From Bartonella melophagi K-2C (GTDB lineage Bacteria > Pseudomonadota > Alphaproteobacteria > Rhizobiales > Rhizobiaceae): a stretch of DNA of 64,000 bases. The DNA lies in assembly GCF_000278255.1 (NCBI RefSeq), contig NZ_JH725081.1, positions 224,484 through 288,483 on the forward strand, read 5' to 3'. The notes below the pieces were generated by a model that was not told where the DNA came from, ran no database searches, and worked only from the letters and a program-made list of their open reading frames with translations. This document shows, in pieces, positions 21,577 to 31,279 of this stretch. Made by a program: the position numbers and the translations under genes. Position 1 is the stretch's first letter; each line of letters opens with the position of its first letter.

Positions 21577-22221
21577 ATGTCATTTTTCCCTGAATGGCCC
21601 ATTTTTGTACAATTCGCTCTAACATCTTTGATTTTAGCGCTTATCCCAGGACCTGATATGATGCTTTCAGTGGGACGGACTATTGCACAAAATAAAAAAG
21701 CTGGGATTATGTGTGCCTTTGGTAGTGCAACGGGTTTTGCTATTCAAGTTACTGCCGTGGTTATTGGTTTATCAGCACTTATTGTCACCTCACCGAGGGC
21801 TTTTTTTCTTCTGAAAATTGTTGGTGCTTTCTTTCTTCTATGGTTTGCTTTTCAAACATTGTTAAAAAACTCAACATTTTCCCTACAACAGACATCCCCA
21901 CCAAAACATCAAAGCCTCAAACGTAATTATCTTGCAGGAGTTGGAATTAATCTTTTAAATCCCAAAGTTATTCTTTTTAATATGACTTTCTTACCTCAAT
22001 TTATCGATGTTAATGACCCTATGGTCAAACAAAAATTGTTTATTTTGGGACTTTCCTATATCCCTATATCTTTACCCATTACAATTTTATTGGTTCTTAT
22101 GGCCAACAAATTTTCCACGAGTTTAAAGGAAAACCCTTTTTACATTCGCATGCTCAATTGGCTTATTGCCGCTATCTTCATTATTTTTGCTTTACGCCTA
22201 CTTATTATCAAAGCGTACTAA
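21577..22221 (+). CDS. LysE-family amino-acid exporter
   Basis: A 214-residue inner-membrane protein with about six hydrophobic helices and the family signature near residue 20-35 (LIPGPDMMLSVGRTIAQ). LysE/RhtB proteins export amino acids or their analogues; the substrate cannot be read from sequence. The ATG at 21577 has AAAGGAAG about 8 bases upstream. The gene is alone on the + strand between the argG wreck and rlmN, which converges on it with 7 bases between the stops. Confidence 0.88.
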   Translation: MSFFPEWPIFVQFALTSLILALIPGPDMMLSVGRTIAQNKKAGIMCAFGSATGFAIQVTAVVIGLSALIVTSPRAFFLLKIVGAFFLLWFAFQTLLKNSTFSLQQTSPPKHQSLKRNYLAGVGINLLNPKVILFNMTFLPQFIDVNDPMVKQKLFILGLSYIPISLPITILLVLMANKFSTSLKENPFYIRMLNWLIAAIFIIFALRLLIIKAY

Positions 22222-22228
22222 ATTAAGC

Positions 22229-23416
22229 TTATTCATCCCTAGTTGTATTTTTACATTGTAATCGCTCAGATTTACGTAAGCGTTCTGAAGCTGATTTTAG
22301 CTGTCCACAGGCAGCTAAAATATCGCGACCACGTGGCATCCGAATGGGTGAAGCATAACCTGCTCGATTAATGACATCAGCAAAGCGTTCAATTTGTTCC
22401 CAATCAGAACATTGATAATGACTTCCCGGCCATGAATTGAAAGGAATCAAATTAATCTTAGCAGGAATACCTTTAAGCAATTGTACTAATTGTTTAGCAT
22501 CATCCAAACTATCATTTACGTCTTTCAGCATAACATATTCAAATGTAATTCGTTTTGCATTAGAAAGACCAGGATAATTACGACAAGCGTCCATTAACAG
22601 AGCAAGCTGATATTTTTTATTGATTGGTACCAATATATCTCGTAATGTATCATGTACAGCATGGAGGGAGATCGCTAACATAACTCCAATTTCTTTTCCG
22701 GCTCGTATAATTTCAGGAACTACTCCACTTGTTGAAAGTGTGATTCGCCGTTTCGATAAAGAGAGTCCATCACCATCGGATGCAATCAATAAAGCTTTTT
22801 TGACCGCTTCAAAATTATAAAGCGGTTCACCCATACCCATCATAACAATATTGGTGACTTTGCGCCCTTCGATTGAAACGGCTGCACCATTAGGTGTATT
22901 TTTCTCAGGAAAATCACCCAAACGATCACGTGCAACTAACAATTGCGCCAAAATTTCTTCAGCTGTCAAATTACGAACAAGTGTCTGTGTTCCCGTATGA
23001 CAAAAAGAACAGGTTAATGTACACCCTACTTGAGATGAAATACATAAAGTACCGCGCCCTTCTTCAGGAATATAAACTGTCTCAATTTCAACAGGCTTTC
23101 CAGCACCACGCGCTGGGAAACGCAAAAGCCATTTACATGTACCATCGTTTGATGTTTGTTCTTCAACAATTTCCGGACGCGCAATAGAAAAATGATCTTG
23201 AAGCATTCTGCGCATTGGCTTAGCAATATTTAACATTTCATCAAAATGTGAAACACCACGCACATAAAGCCAATGCCAAAGTTGACGTACGCGCATACGC
23301 GTTTGATGTTTTGGTACATCAATTTCCTCCAAAGCTTGCACCATTTCATCACGTGATAAGCCAATTAAGGATAGTTTAGACCTCTCCTTTATCTCAATAT
23401 CATTTACTTTGAGCAC
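22229..23416 (-). CDS. rlmN: Dual-specificity 23S rRNA / tRNA adenine-C2 methyltransferase
   Basis: RlmN methylates A2503 of 23S rRNA and A37 of some tRNAs by radical SAM chemistry. The 395-residue protein has the cluster-binding CxxxCxxC (Cys132, Cys136, Cys139 in [11 protein letters not shown]), the N-terminal helical domain, the SAM motif MGMGEP, and the C-terminal methyl-carrying Cys in DILAACGQL. Everything needed is present. The coding region ends next to the converging lysE-family gene. In relatives the upstream neighbour is an IalB-type gene, as here. Confidence 0.96.
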   Translation of the reverse strand: MLKVNDIEIKERSKLSLIGLSRDEMVQALEEIDVPKHQTRMRVRQLWHWLYVRGVSHFDEMLNIAKPMRRMLQDHFSIARPEIVEEQTSNDGTCKWLLRFPARGAGKPVEIETVYIPEEGRGTLCISSQVGCTLTCSFCHTGTQTLVRNLTAEEILAQLLVARDRLGDFPEKNTPNGAAVSIEGRKVTNIVMMGMGEPLYNFEAVKKALLIASDGDGLSLSKRRITLSTSGVVPEIIRAGKEIGVMLAISLHAVHDTLRDILVPINKKYQLALLMDACRNYPGLSNAKRITFEYVMLKDVNDSLDDAKQLVQLLKGIPAKINLIPFNSWPGSHYQCSDWEQIERFADVINRAGYASPIRMPRGRDILAACGQLKSASERLRKSERLQCKNTTRDE

Positions 23417-23501
23417 TTGACATGCACCATTTAGTTGAAAAATTATATAAAATAGCCATTAATTTCCAGTTTATATAGCTATTTTTAAAATTATAAGCGC
23501 T

Positions 23502-24011
23502 TTAATGACATTTTTGTGCCATATTTAACGCAGCCGTCACCCCTTTTAAGGAATAAGTATAAGTAGTATGCGTTCCCCGTTTTGAGGTCGCTTTTACCAC
23601 CATATCTTTACCCGAACGCATAACAGAAACAAGCTGTTTTTCCATCTCCGATGATGCTAACCAAGCTGATGAATCCTTTGTAAAAAAGTCAAAATCTTTA
23701 TCTCCAACAGTTACAGTAACTTTTGACCCTTCCTTAAGTGTATAACCAGCCATAAATTGCGGTTCAAATGTAATAGGTGAATCAGAACGTTTAGTGATCA
23801 AAAAGAAATTATCACCATGATTAACAGTTGTTGGAAGCGCACTTAAAGGTACTGATAACACGTAACAAACTGTATTTTCTGATGATTTATAAGAATAAGC
23901 TCCCCAAGCTTCAAATTGATTTAGGCGATTTGGCGTTTGTGCCCATGTTATCCCAGCAGCAGCTAGAATCATCACAGACGTAGTGATAAAAGTCTTTTTT
24001 AACATCTTCAT
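23502..24011 (-). CDS. IalB-family periplasmic protein (invasion-associated locus B type)
   Basis: A 169-residue secreted protein. A signal peptide covers residues 1-24 (KK, hydrophobic core, cleavage after TWA before QTP). The mature part has the IalB fold signature WGAYSYKSSENTVCYVLS and a C-terminal Cys two residues from the end that could pair with Cys near 49. IalB in Bartonella bacilliformis is linked to red-cell invasion, but rhizobia carry several paralogues; this one, next to rlmN, is a general family member and not necessarily IalB itself. Molecular function is unknown. Confidence 0.85.
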   Translation of the reverse strand: MKMLKKTFITTSVMILAAAGITWAQTPNRLNQFEAWGAYSYKSSENTVCYVLSVPLSALPTTVNHGDNFFLITKRSDSPITFEPQFMAGYTLKEGSKVTVTVGDKDFDFFTKDSSAWLASSEMEKQLVSVMRSGKDMVVKATSKRGTHTTYTYSLKGVTAALNMAQKCH

Positions 24012-24781
24012 TTAGCTCACTTCTTTATTCTCTTTAACAAAATTCTTTTATTAATGAAGCCTAACAAAGGCTGGCTAAACATTTAGCATTATTGTTGTTA
24101 ATTATTTAACAATAAAATAAGGCCCCCAATTAAAATAAGCCTTTCATTCTAGTGTAATCTTTTGGCTTTTATAGAATATAAATTTTTTTATTTATAACCA
24201 GATAAAAAGACAACACTCTGATTTCATTTCGTCAAATTTATTTTTGCATAAAACACTTATGTTTTCGTAAACGAGTATATTTCTGCCGTTTAAAATAAAA
24301 ATACACCTTGCTCTGCTTGATAATTTGATTACAAAATAGAACAAAAAATAAACACATTGTCAAATCGTTAAGCAACAAATTGTAAGAATTATACTGTATA
24401 CAAATGAATTATTACACAACTTTGAAAAACGTATTTTGTGTGGGAAATTCTGAATTTTAAAATCTTGTTGTTATCATTAATCGATATCAAAAATTGGATC
24501 TACATGCATAAAAATACAAGAGTAGTTTTGTCTCTATATTGATCACTGCTTTACTTATACACAAATACGAAACTTTATGTTCACTTACTATAGTGTGCTT
24601 AAAGCTCAAGCAATTAACAAACTTCACATTCCTTATCAGTTAAAGCCAACTTTTAGATTTATGTGTGATGCTATTTTATGCCTTTTCCTTTTTTGCTTGT
24701 TCAAAATAAATATCGCAAAATTATCAGATATTATGCGCCTTCCAACTTTTAAATATTTACAAAAAAGACTAGATTGCCTTT
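24012..24781. other. 770-base stretch without a gene
   Basis: AT-rich DNA between ptsN and the IalB-type gene. A + strand open frame at 24577-24864 runs into antisense ptsN and has no coding character. I see no tRNA, repeat or strong hairpin. It presumably contains the promoter of the IalB-type gene at its left end. Confidence 0.35.
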
Positions 24782-25246
24782 TCAGGCTGCATTTAATGTT
24801 AAATGTTGAAGTAATAAAGCATCAAGTGCATCAACATCATGTGTATTGCGTAATTTATCAATAACGTCAGAATAATGCAAAATACGCATAATTTGTGACA
24901 AAGCTTTCAAATTATCCGTGCCAGCATGCTCTGGTGCTAAGAGTAGAAAAACAAGGTCAACAGGTTCATCATCAAAAGTTTCAAAATCAACTGGATGTTC
25001 AAGACGAGCAAAGATACAGATATTTCGATCAATATTAGGAAATTTCCCATGAGGGATCGCGATGCCATTTCCCACACCAGTTGATCCCAATTTTTCACGC
25101 TGCAAAATAACATCAAAAACCATACGCTCATTAAGGCCTGTTAACTCATTAGCTTTCTCAGCTAAAATTTTCAGGACTTGTTTTTTCGAATTTGCTTTAA
25201 GCACTGGAATAATTGCTTCTGGTGCAATTAACTCACTCAAATTCAT
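24782..25246 (-). CDS. ptsN: PTS nitrogen-regulatory EIIA protein
   Basis: A 154-residue EIIA-Ntr. The phosphorylatable His66 lies in GIAIPHGKFP. In rhizobia the PTS-Ntr chain (EI-Ntr, NPr, EIIA-Ntr) is regulatory, acting on potassium, carbon and stress control, not sugar uptake. The gene normally ends the lptC-lptA-lptB-rpoN-hpf-ptsN row. Here hpf is a wreck and rpoN is absent, so ptsN has lost its usual co-transcribed partners and must have its own promoter. Length and active site are normal. Confidence 0.95.
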   Translation of the reverse strand: MNLSELIAPEAIIPVLKANSKKQVLKILAEKANELTGLNERMVFDVILQREKLGSTGVGNGIAIPHGKFPNIDRNICIFARLEHPVDFETFDDEPVDLVFLLLAPEHAGTDNLKALSQIMRILHYSDVIDKLRNTHDVDALDALLLQHLTLNAA

Positions 25247-25354
25247 AACTTATTTCCTTTTTTACGCCTGAATACTTATTTACAAATCCCAAAATAGTAT
25301 TAATTTTTAAGAATTTTTGTCGATTTCTGTCAATATCTTATGTATATTATTTTT

Positions 25355-25921
25355 TCACAGTAACTATGAATTAATCTTTCTAATATCACTATTAGTTTGA
25401 TGATAAACACGCTCAGCCTGTTCTCAACAACATTGGGAAAACAAAAATAAGACTACCTTGTCAATCAAAATTTAATTCCCGCTCGAGTAATAGCTGTCAT
25501 CATTTTTATTAACTTTTCAATTGTTATAGTTGATTTGTAATCCTTAGAAGTTCGTTCTCTTTCTTACAATAAGCTCCATAATACCACATACATATTAAGC
25601 TAAAATGGTATTTTCATTTGGAGTATCAGTGTATGGCTTAAAACAACTAATGATAACAACAAAGCTGTATAAAATACATTCAACCACTCTATTAAAAGCT
25701 ATGCGCACATTTTGTAATTGGTTTGACGTACGTAAAAATGTGCCGATTTTTAAATCGTGCAATATAATCAACAAAATAGCACAAACTTGATGTGACAACC
25801 GCACTATAACCGTAACACTACCATTAAAATATTTGGAAATAAAATCACTGATACATTGTTTGAGTTGATTGTGAAAAATCTTATTGCCATCCCCATTTTT
25901 TCTAGAAATGCACAGATTCAT
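25355..25921 (-). pseudogene. hpf: Decayed long-form ribosome hibernation factor (hpf/raiA)
   Basis: On the - strand from the ATG at 25921, a diverged HPF outline reads MNLCISRKN, QLKQCISDFISKYFNGSV, GTFLRTSNQLQNVRIAFN and CFKPYTD; intact HPF has ISGKxMDIG, a KYFDG motif, and a KRRLK helix. A conserved strand is missing after NGSVT. Further on, in a shifted frame with stops, VVLFLF, then ERVYHQTNSDI (about 25430-25380) match the C-terminal domain motif LLFRNAxxxRLNVVYxRxDxxIGWI. The position just upstream of ptsN is the ancestral one. HPF would dimerise and store ribosomes in starvation; this copy cannot do so. The first 110 codons are still open, so a degenerate peptide is conceivable. Confidence 0.72.
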
Positions 25922-25940
25922 GACAACCCCATTTATCATT

Positions 25941-26416
25941 CAATATAAGATTAATTTAGCAGTATCTTTCTTTAAGATACAATCAAAAGCACGTTAAAAA
26001 TCAATAAAACCGTTTCATCTTTTAAGGTATTCGTCTAACCATATCAGCAAAAAATTCAATTAAATTGCAATTATAAAAATTCATACAAACAAGAATCTAT
26101 GCACTAAAACAATGAATATTATCAATATAAAAGCGATTCTTACAGAGTGGAGAAATAAGAAGAAAACAAATTTTATTGTTTCGTTCTGAGCTTAAAAATC
26201 ACTCAAATCACTAGATCTTTTATTTTATTAAAACGGCATCATAATAGCTCATTAATAGAGGATTTTTATAGCTGTGTAATGGAAATACGTAAAATGGCTG
26301 TCTAGTAAAAAACCTCATCAGCATTATTAAGATGCAATTGATAGAAAACAGCATCTTACCCCTTATAGTTATGATCTTTTAAATTTAATTTGATCTTCTA
26401 TAACACATTAAAATAA
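25941..26416. other. Gene-free gap at the ancestral place of rpoN
   Basis: In other Rhizobiales the sigma-54 gene lies between lptB and hpf. Only 475 AT-rich bases remain here. Read on the - strand near 26054-26015, a short ADMVRRIPxKMKR string loosely recalls the DIARRTVAKYRE box that ends RpoN, but spacing is wrong and a stop intervenes, so I do not call a fossil. No other feature is visible. Confidence 0.4.
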
Positions 26417-27211
26417 TCAAAGAGAAAACTGATTGCCCAAATAAATTCTGCGGACATCAGCATTATTGATAATATCGTTCGGACAACCATCAATTAACAC
26501 CTGTCCTTCATGAATAATATAAGCACGATCAACAAGATTTAATGTTTCACGCACATTATGATCGGTTATCAAAACACCGATACCACGTCGAGTTAAATGA
26601 TGAACGAGTCGTTGGATATCAGAAATAGCAATAGGGTCAATTCCTGCAAATGGCTCATCAAGCAACATAAAATTGGGGCGTGAAGCTAAAGCACGTGCGA
26701 TTTCAAGTCGCCGTCGTTCACCACCAGATAAAGAAATAGCTGGTGTTTTGCGTAAATGATCAATTTTGAATTCACATAAAAGCGCATCCAATTCTTCACG
26801 ACGTTTAAAGCGATCTTTTTCGATCACTTCCAAAACAGCTTTAATATTATTTTCTACTGAAAGACCGCGAAAAATAGATGCTTCTTGTGGTAAATATCCA
26901 ATACCCAAACGCGCACGTTGATACATCGGCATATGGGTGACATTAAACCCATTAATTTCAATTGTCCCCCCATCGGCTTCAACTAAACCTGTAACCATAT
27001 AAAAACAAGTAGTTTTACCAGCACCATTAGGGCCTAAAATACCTACAGCTTCACCGGTGCAGACATTAAAAGAAACATCCTTAACAACCTGCCTTCCTCG
27101 ATAAGCTTTAACTAAATGACGCGCAACTAAAGTTCCTTTTAAAGGTTGTTTTAAAGCTTCACTTGCAAGACCACATCTAGTTGTTTGTTTTGTTTTTTTG
27201 ATTTTAAGCAT
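26417..27211 (-). CDS. lptB: Lipopolysaccharide transport ATP-binding protein LptB
   Basis: The cytosolic ATPase of the LptB2FGC extractor that pulls lipopolysaccharide from the inner membrane. The 264-residue protein has Walker A GPNGAGKTT (60-68), Q-loop GYLPQEAS near 106, signature LSGGERRRLE (161-170), Walker B LLDEPFAGIDP and the switch His in ITDHN. It carries about 20 extra N-terminal residues compared with E. coli LptB, usual in rhizobia. The start is 6 bases after lptA ends, so the two are co-transcribed. Confidence 0.96.
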   Translation of the reverse strand: MLKIKKTKQTTRCGLASEALKQPLKGTLVARHLVKAYRGRQVVKDVSFNVCTGEAVGILGPNGAGKTTCFYMVTGLVEADGGTIEINGFNVTHMPMYQRARLGIGYLPQEASIFRGLSVENNIKAVLEVIEKDRFKRREELDALLCEFKIDHLRKTPAISLSGGERRRLEIARALASRPNFMLLDEPFAGIDPIAISDIQRLVHHLTRRGIGVLITDHNVRETLNLVDRAYIIHEGQVLIDGCPNDIINNADVRRIYLGNQFSL

Positions 27212-27217
27212 AAAATC

Positions 27218-27823
27218 TTAATAGCTATTTTGACTTGATTTTAAAATGATTGAAGCACGATTCTTTTTCTCAAACGCCTGACAACCTTCGAGAAAAGCTT
27301 TTCCACTTTCCATATGTACTGTCAACTTGCACCCTGTCGCAATATTATTATTATCTTTCAAGACAACTTTATTACCTGTCAAGACCATCCTATTTGATTG
27401 TCTATCAAAAATACCTTTATCACCGGTAGCAATTTGCGTGGCTATTTTAATATAAACCTTTCCCAACGCTTCCATTTTTTTAATACCCGTTACATCAAAG
27501 CCAACAGGCGATGTTGACTCTATGTTTTTCTTATTTTCATCAATTGCTTTATGTGTTCTATCATAATAAACAATTAATTGTGATGTTTGCATCAGCCGCT
27601 CACCTTGAACAATTGAAACATTGCCACTAAAAACAGCAACCTCTTCTTTATCGTGTATTTCTAAGGAATCTGCATGCAATTCTATGGACTCTTTACTATT
27701 TGATAAATTAATCCCGAAATGAGCCTCCTCAGCATGTCCCAAAACCACTGTCAATCCTAATGTTCCCACGATTAAAGCCAAATATAAACCCATTTGTTTT
27801 TTATATGATGTTCTTAGCTGCAC
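27218..27823 (-). CDS. lptA: Lipopolysaccharide transport periplasmic protein LptA
   Basis: LptA forms the periplasmic bridge that carries lipopolysaccharide to the outer-membrane LptDE. The 201-residue protein has a signal peptide (about residues 1-31, ending GHA) and a beta-jellyroll OstA domain with motifs IELHADSLEIHDKE and AVFSGNVSIVQGE (about 46-75). It lies between lptC and lptB in the conserved order. Length is in the usual range. Confidence 0.92.
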   Translation of the reverse strand: MQLRTSYKKQMGLYLALIVGTLGLTVVLGHAEEAHFGINLSNSKESIELHADSLEIHDKEEVAVFSGNVSIVQGERLMQTSQLIVYYDRTHKAIDENKKNIESTSPVGFDVTGIKKMEALGKVYIKIATQIATGDKGIFDRQSNRMVLTGNKVVLKDNNNIATGCKLTVHMESGKAFLEGCQAFEKKNRASIILKSSQNSY

Positions 27824-27906
27824 TTAATTATCCTCAATTTTCCCATTTGTTTATGTACAGATTTATCTTCCATAAACATCATTTAAAGATTCGTGTTGGT
27901 TTTAAT

Positions 27907-28587
27907 TTATTGTTTGTCGATCACTAAATGCACATCACCCTGAAAATATATTTTTTGCCCTTTTTCATGAATTTGCAAAGTATTTGCTTTAAGAGATAAG
28001 CCTGCACGTTTAATATGTACACATTGATCGGTTTTCAATTGGCCTTCAGATAAATTGATATCGGCAGCTATAAACTGTGCGACCATATTGTCCTGTGTTT
28101 TGATTGTAAATGGCTTATCTAATTTCAAATGATTATTAATATGATTATAAGTCCCACTTTGTGCCTGGAGAAAAGCTGTTCCCAATTTGCCTGAAGGTAT
28201 TTCAGCTGCAATACCTTGTAATCTAACCACCTCAGAATGTAGAGAATCTTGAAAAGCTTCTTGCGCTTCAAGCCAATAAAGCTTGTGAGAATTTGTATAA
28301 CTTTCTAATTTTGGATTAACCATTATCAATTTTACTATCTCATCATCTTCACTCTTTAAAATCACACTACCAGAGGAAACAGAAAGAGAAAAAAATATAA
28401 ACCAAGAAAAAACCAGCGCTATAATCAATGCCACGAGAGGTAAAAAGATTTTTAACAAACGGATTCGACACGAATGATGATATGCTTTCTTAAAAATATC
28501 ATCAGAAGATGATTTCATTGAAAAATCTTCATGGTAATTGTGCATAGTCATATTTGTTTCATCTCTCAAATACTCTACTTTTTTCAA
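27907..28587 (-). CDS. lptC: LPS export ABC transporter periplasmic protein LptC
   Basis: LptC is a single-pass inner-membrane protein that hands lipopolysaccharide from LptBFG to LptA. The 226-residue sequence has one membrane helix at about 45-68 after a basic cytosolic tail, then a periplasmic beta-rich OstA-like domain (PKLESYTNSHKLYWLEAQEA near 95). An alternative start at MTMHNYHED, 12 codons inside, is possible. It lies 83 bases upstream of lptA, as in other Rhizobiales, and diverges from ihfB. Confidence 0.88.
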   Translation of the reverse strand: MKKVEYLRDETNMTMHNYHEDFSMKSSSDDIFKKAYHHSCRIRLLKIFLPLVALIIALVFSWFIFFSLSVSSGSVILKSEDDEIVKLIMVNPKLESYTNSHKLYWLEAQEAFQDSLHSEVVRLQGIAAEIPSGKLGTAFLQAQSGTYNHINNHLKLDKPFTIKTQDNMVAQFIAADINLSEGQLKTDQCVHIKRAGLSLKANTLQIHEKGQKIYFQGDVHLVIDKQ

Positions 28588-28745
28588 TCTGTAGCATCTC
28601 TTAATATGTATTTTTAAATTTTGCTTCTTGCAATCTGACTGCTCTTGGTTTTATTCTGTTTTTATTAATCTATATGCGTAACGTGCGCATATGGAATGCA
28701 TAATTGGTAAAATATAATCTTTTTTGTGTAAATAGAGAGGCTATT

Positions 28746-29024
28746 TTGATCAAATCAGAGCTCATACAAATTATTGCTCATTATAACCCACATCTTCTTC
28801 AGCGTGATGTAGAAAATATTGTAAATGCTGTTTTTGAAGAAATTTCAACAGCGCTCATTAATGGCGACCGTATTGAACTTCGTGGTTTTGGAGCTTTTGC
28901 CGTCAAAAGTCGTTCAGCGCGCAATGGTCGTAATCCACGAACAGGTGAAACCGTTGTCGTTGAAAAAAAATGGGTCCCTTTCTTCAAGACAGGTAAAGAC
29001 TTGCGGGATCGACTGAATAAATGA
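28746..29024 (+). CDS. ihfB: Integration host factor subunit beta
   Basis: IHF-beta pairs with IHF-alpha to bend DNA sharply at replication origins, promoters and recombination sites. From the TTG at 28746 the product is 92 residues, beginning [10 protein letters not shown] as in other rhizobial IhfB, with AGAGAGG about 6 bases upstream. A longer in-frame start at 28704 adds 14 unconserved residues and is rejected. The signature GRNPRTGE and [11 protein letters not shown] end are intact. It overlaps lapA by 4 bases (ATGA). Confidence 0.94.
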   Translation: MIKSELIQIIAHYNPHLLQRDVENIVNAVFEEISTALINGDRIELRGFGAFAVKSRSARNGRNPRTGETVVVEKKWVPFFKTGKDLRDRLNK

Positions 29025-29344
29025 GTAAACTAATGACAACCAAACGTATTCTTTTGGCAATTATTTTAGTGCCTCTTACAATTTTTTTGATTGCTTTTAC
29101 TGTAGCTAATCGTCAAATTGTTACTTTAACGCTTGATCCTTTTCGAACTAATTCTGAAAATTTTACTTACCAAGCTCCCTTTTTTGTTTGGCTTTTTATT
29201 TTTCTTGCTCTTGGTATTTTGTTGAGTAGTACAGTGCATTGGCTTATACAACGTCAATATCGTAAAGCTCTTAAAAAGAGTAAAGCAGAGCTTGAGAAAT
29301 TAAAGACGTCGATTGCTGAAAACCTTAATATAATGACGCCTTAA
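29021..29344 (+). CDS. lapA: LapA-domain (DUF1049) membrane protein
   Basis: A 107-residue protein with two membrane helices (about 8-28 and 50-70) separated by a short loop, and a basic, charged C-terminal coil ([14 protein letters not shown]). This is the LapA domain, linked in E. coli to lipopolysaccharide assembly control; its rhizobial role is inferred. It follows ihfB with a 4-base overlap. In relatives trpF-trpB-trpA-accD follow lapA; here they do not, and a methyltransferase gene comes next instead. Confidence 0.85.
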   Translation: MSKLMTTKRILLAIILVPLTIFLIAFTVANRQIVTLTLDPFRTNSENFTYQAPFFVWLFIFLALGILLSSTVHWLIQRQYRKALKKSKAELEKLKTSIAENLNIMTP

Positions 29345-29498
29345 TGAATTTCATCCTTATTGTGTTTGACAATGAATCTTAAAGGTATTCTTGCTTTTTT
29401 TATAATTTTTAATTAACTTCAAACTTTCACATTATTCTAGAAATTCAATAGTCTTTCATAATAAACCTTCTTGCAAAGAAAGTACTATAATACCAAAT

Positions 29499-30431
29499 AT
29501 GTCTGCAAAATGCTTTCAAACACATTTCAATGGTGTGTACCCGCAAGAAAAAATACCTCTTATTTTAGAAACAAGTCCCAGTGCAGATTATGCCTTAATT
29601 GACTCTGGTAATGGACGAAAATTAGAACGTTACGGTTCTTACCGCATTATCCGACCGGAAGGTCAAGCACTATGGAAACCCGTTCTACCACAAAAAAATT
29701 GGACAAATGTTGATGCTATTTTCAAAGAGAATCGAGATGAGGAAGGTATTGGTCGCTGGCATTTTCCAAAAAAACAACTTGATGAAACATGGCCTCTTTT
29801 TTGGAATGGTTTGCCTTTTTGGGGACGTTTTACTTCTTTTCGTCACGTAGGTGTTTTTCCCGAACAAGATGCTCACTGGCGTTTGATGGAAGAACAAATT
29901 ATTCAAGCCAAGCACCCTATCAAATTGCTCAATCTTTTTGGTTACACAGGTGTTGCTTCTTTGATTGGTGCACGTGCAGGTGCAGCTGTCACCCATGTTG
30001 ATGCTTCTAAAAAAGCTATCACTTGGGCAAAAGCTAATCAGGAAAAAGCAGGATTATCAGATCGTTCTATTCGTTGGATCTGTGACGATGCTGTAAAATT
30101 CGTTGAACGCGAATTACGTCGTAAAAAAACCTATGATATAATTCTTCTTGATCCTCCTGCTTATGGACGTGGACCTCATGGTGAGGTTTGGCAATTATTT
30201 GATCATTTACCAGAAATGATTAAAAATTGTCGCAACCTTTTATCTGATAAACCATTATCCATCGTGCTTACAGCCTATACTATTCGTGCTTCTTTTTATG
30301 CACTTCATACTTTAATGCGTGACGAATTCATAAATCTTGGTGGTATAATTGAATCAGGAGAACTAATTTTGCGTGAAGAAACTGCTGGACGTGCTCTTTC
30401 TACTTCTCTCTTTAGCCGTTGGATTGCTTGA
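29499..30431 (+). CDS. Class I SAM-dependent methyltransferase (RlmI/RlmK-like)
   Basis: A 310-residue predicted RNA methyltransferase. The SAM-binding motif is LNLFGYTGVAS (about 147-157) with HVDASKKAI following, and the catalytic-type motif IV is DPPAYGRG starting at Asp218. This places it in the m5C/m2G rRNA methyltransferase group near RlmI/RlmK; the exact target is not deducible. It overlaps the next RNA methyltransferase by 13 bases, indicating co-expression of two RNA-modifying enzymes. Confidence 0.85.
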   Translation: MSAKCFQTHFNGVYPQEKIPLILETSPSADYALIDSGNGRKLERYGSYRIIRPEGQALWKPVLPQKNWTNVDAIFKENRDEEGIGRWHFPKKQLDETWPLFWNGLPFWGRFTSFRHVGVFPEQDAHWRLMEEQIIQAKHPIKLLNLFGYTGVASLIGARAGAAVTHVDASKKAITWAKANQEKAGLSDRSIRWICDDAVKFVERELRRKKTYDIILLDPPAYGRGPHGEVWQLFDHLPEMIKNCRNLLSDKPLSIVLTAYTIRASFYALHTLMRDEFINLGGIIESGELILREETAGRALSTSLFSRWIA

Positions 30432-31270
30432 ACATGGATACACAAAAAACAGGTCAAGTTAAAGAAATCACCTCTCTTAGCAACCCTATTATTAAAAGCC
30501 TTAAAGCACTCAATCAAAAGAAGAACCGTAATCGAGATAGAGTCTTCATGGCAGAAGGACTTAAACTGGTGATTGATGCTTTAAACCTTGGCTGGATAAT
30601 TCAAACACTTATTTTATCTAAAAATAAAGTTGGTAACACTGTTATTGAAAATATAGCTGCACGTACTGTAGCTCATGGTGGTTTTGTCATTAAAGCTTCA
30701 CAAAAAGTTATGGAATCTATTACCCGGCGTGATAATTCGCAAACAGTTGTTGGCATTTTCAAACAACAGTGGCACCCTATTGAAATGATAAAAGGACTAA
30801 CTCAAGATGTTTATATTGCACTTGATCGTGTACGTGATCCTGGAAATCTTGGTACCATTATCCGCACTGCAGATGCAGTGGGAGCAAAAGGGGTTATGTT
30901 GATTGGCAAAACGACAGATCCTTTTTCACCCGAAACAGTACGTGCAACAATGGGATCAATTTTTTCCGTACCACTCTACCGTTTTAGTGAAAGCGCCTTT
31001 TTGAATTGGTCTACACACTTTAAAGGCATCATTATTGGAACACATCTCAAAACATCTGTTGATTATCGTACCGTTGATTTCAAAAAAGGTCCTATTATAC
31101 TTTTAATGGGAAATGAGCAACAAGGTTTACCCGATGTCCTTGCTGATCGCTGCGATCAACTGGTGCGCATTCCGCAAAATGGACGTGCCGATTCGCTTAA
31201 TTTGGCTATAGCTACAGCTATTATGCTTTATGAAATTCGCCGTCCTTATTTAACACTTGAACCTATGTGA
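30419..31270 (+). CDS. TrmH-family (SpoU) RNA 2'-O-methyltransferase
   Basis: A 283-residue SPOUT enzyme. An N-terminal SpoU substrate-binding domain (to about 110) is followed by the knotted methyltransferase domain with DRVRDPGNLGTIIRTADAVG near 137, LMGNEQQGLP near 232 and RIPQNGRADSLNLAIATAI near 250. The three SPOUT motifs are intact. It probably methylates 23S rRNA or tRNA ribose. The start may be the ATG at 30434 (MDTQKTGQ), which would remove most of the overlap with the preceding gene. lspA follows after 9 bases. Confidence 0.9.
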   Translation: MDCLNMDTQKTGQVKEITSLSNPIIKSLKALNQKKNRNRDRVFMAEGLKLVIDALNLGWIIQTLILSKNKVGNTVIENIAARTVAHGGFVIKASQKVMESITRRDNSQTVVGIFKQQWHPIEMIKGLTQDVYIALDRVRDPGNLGTIIRTADAVGAKGVMLIGKTTDPFSPETVRATMGSIFSVPLYRFSESAFLNWSTHFKGIIIGTHLKTSVDYRTVDFKKGPIILLMGNEQQGLPDVLADRCDQLVRIPQNGRADSLNLAIATAIMLYEIRRPYLTLEPM

Positions 31271-31279
31271 GGTCAAAAT

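Noticed and set aside
24577-24864. 95-codon + strand open frame
   Set aside because: It runs antisense into ptsN, has no ribosome site and no family-like sequence.
26015-26054. Possible C-terminal RpoN-box fossil on the - strand
   Set aside because: Only the RR and a few other residues agree, spacing to the preceding motif is wrong and a stop interrupts it; the match is too weak to call.
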